A stretch of 7,399 nt of DNA, from assembly GCA_017418765.1 (NCBI GenBank), contig JAFOMV010000086.1, forward strand, positions 1-7,399, given 5' to 3'. The translations under genes and the position numbers were made by a program. The notes beneath the pieces were generated by a model. The model saw only the letters and a program-made list of their open reading frames with translations. It searched no databases and was not told the DNA's origin. Shown here in pieces: positions 7,101-7,399 of this stretch. The stretch is from Ruminococcus sp. (GTDB lineage Bacteria; Bacillota_A; Clostridia; Oscillospirales; Ruminococcaceae). Position 1 is the stretch's first letter; every line of letters begins with the position of its first letter.

Positions 7101-7398
7101 CAGCCTTTGTGTTCCATCCGCAGAAGATATAGTTCGGGTTGCTGTTGCTGAAACCTGCACCGCTGCTGAGTGTCACCTGAGTATTGTTAACGAGATTTTT
7201 AACAGTCAGTCTTCCGGCGTCTGTGTTATAAACAAACCTATCGCTTTCAGTAGTTTCTTCAAGGAAAACTCCGGTTCCGCGATCGGCATTTGCAGTCATT
7301 GTTCCGCCGTTTGCGTCGTAGATTATAGAAGGCTCATCGACAGCCTGATAAACGGCATCAAGTATCATGTATCTGCGCTCGTTACCCTCATCATCGAT
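4192..7398 (-). CDS. Large multidomain surface protein (InlB-type repeats and prealbumin-like domains), N-terminus outside window
   Basis: 1068 residues are visible. The frame is open to the window edge, so the ATG at 7366-7368 is probably internal; numbering below starts there. Residues about 15-120 and 121-215 are two InlB/Listeria-Bacteroides-type repeats (YDANGGT, then CGWNTKADGKGT, ending LYAEWK; the second has FTGWSTT and LYAMWN). A duplicated multi-domain unit follows. Unit 1 (about 221-664) and unit 2 (about 669-1035) each carry a module ending EIYFVYYK or EIYYVYYK, then a module ending YTVYYK or YAVYKG, then a prealbumin-like (Cna-B/pilin-type) domain ending YTNKR or YDNRLK. Only the last domain keeps a plausible isopeptide set (Lys928, Glu993, Asn1035). 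The protein ends shortly after, with no LPxTG, hydrophobic tail, SLH or dockerin. It heads an operon with the TasA-like gene. An adhesin, stalk or fibre component is the likely role (inference); no enzymatic motif is seen. The signal peptide, if any, is off the window. Confidence 0.85.
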   Translation of the reverse strand: MDDEGNERRYMILDAVYQAVDEPSIIYDANGGTMTANADRGTGVFLEETTESDRFVYNTDAGRLTVKNLVNNTQVTLSSGAGFSNSNPNYIFCGWNTKADGKGTHYDPSSVLFIDKEGDNPVVLYAEWKIKVYFDKNNESAKWVGDWSEYKTDGDRKYIETFLNSNIKEPPYTPSSPQKVFTGWSTTQYSGDMEGDGFDFSQPITQELIDAQDGSSDLVLYAMWNTPPTIPYHAVDASTESLKKVDNWCEHTDITVYSGTPVNLTNAESYVNPDEDGYKYAFTCVSDSHTNVSEENKITNIFYDRDTRSVHVTFANGTNAPLKNGEEIYFVYYKNTLPVEYVEMGIDGSLTKVNVSNAPTTVDIIDDYNMSGSITAPRSLANNQYGYYSYAIGDTSGSANSSALHFITKSSSSDNNPPKLKIRATWRGYEYTTVDNPTDDTVWSKAGYDIKLYTVYYKEKPTIVNLHEQTIGKPEDMDKEFTYTVKIERKEKTVPVKKYYYYQDNVYKSLDGDSDIYYLKGKILGVPDYDKIRNFHLVSDNENTAINNASFGEPSQSENIVELSDGQNESFTLFSSHKEMAGNYVLVSTADHDAVYYREFKLDGSISNNYFPIYYQENTHTIIEQSIEIVQTPADDFTTSMERSPAKGTIDTANLKYSYTAPQSATTQDITYTNKRESVPIEVHVAIAKGDGYYKHDDDYRTNVENKYSDELKVDESITLTDKFKPNELITKDGYIFAGIVYGSTSDSTKIDVAGKDITEVKYGQISGNVYDVYLNGDKDIPLGTNEIYYVYYKAPVIKYYAEGANGDLVLIDPLTIENKPITLNGKVVQQNATLPFESNKELVISQTIKNAYRIPPIFDFKGTTVPIEYTYIGVGAPDAAKLSDLDYSEGRELRLTIEDGKVKYRFNGSAEAKPLPTADELVVYAVYKGGNKLTISKTVDKVDQNVGYPTFQFLVKRIEDDNGNKLPPAESEEKVISLTFRSSGTQETELVKLPLGKYEVTELSNINYNMESITVAPEKSSTVEGTKATVVMGRRSEIKVSYDNRLKRDEKKTYQTFADNHIEYKNS
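5521..5940. other. AT-rich island within the large surface-protein gene
   Basis: By hand count about 31% G+C over 420 bases, against about 35-45% in the adjoining 60-base blocks (5401-5520 and 5941-6060). It encodes residues about 477-616, the interior of the first prealbumin-like domain, including a YYYY run. The reading frame stays open throughout, so this is compositional change, not decay. Confidence 0.6.
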
Positions 7399-7399
7399 A

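Noticed and set aside
7366..7368. ATG as the true start of the large surface protein
   Set aside because: No signal peptide follows and the frame stays open to the window edge with protein-like sequence, so the gene most likely begins outside.

Overview
The window (about 43% G+C by eye) looks like a cellulosome-producing Ruminococcus of the R. flavefaciens / R. champanellensis type. The clearest clue is a secreted GH5 endoglucanase ending in a Ruminococcus-style dockerin. The species assignment is inferred from module style, not from a search.

Left edge (2-880, +): the 3' part of a PPK2-family polyphosphate:nucleotide phosphotransferase gene. Its start lies outside the window. Bases 881-1264 are a noncoding region holding an AT-rich inverted repeat, two pairs of helically phased short direct repeats, a near-consensus extended -10 promoter, a 5'-UTR hairpin and a strong Shine-Dalgarno site.

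Centre (1265-3490, +): a 741-residue secreted modular cellulase. Its order is signal peptide, GH5 catalytic domain (probably subfamily 4), two ~90-110 residue beta-rich modules (candidate CBMs), a Thr/Pro/Ser/Ala linker and a dockerin. Codon bias is strong and the promoter is good, suggesting high expression. The gene ends at a bidirectional terminator (3511-3548) plus a second hairpin, facing a convergent minus-strand pair.

Right (7398-3592, -): two genes 18 bases apart, probably one operon. The upstream gene is 5'-truncated by the window edge. It encodes over 1068 residues of a repetitive surface protein with two InlB/Listeria-Bacteroides-type repeats, then a duplicated multi-domain unit whose halves each end in a prealbumin-like (Cna-B/pilin-type) domain. 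No sortase signal or membrane anchor follows. The downstream gene encodes a 193-residue TasA/camelysin-like protein with a SipW-type signal peptide. Together they look like a cell-surface fibre, biofilm or adhesion locus. This pair is the least described part of the window and the best candidate for an unrecognised system.
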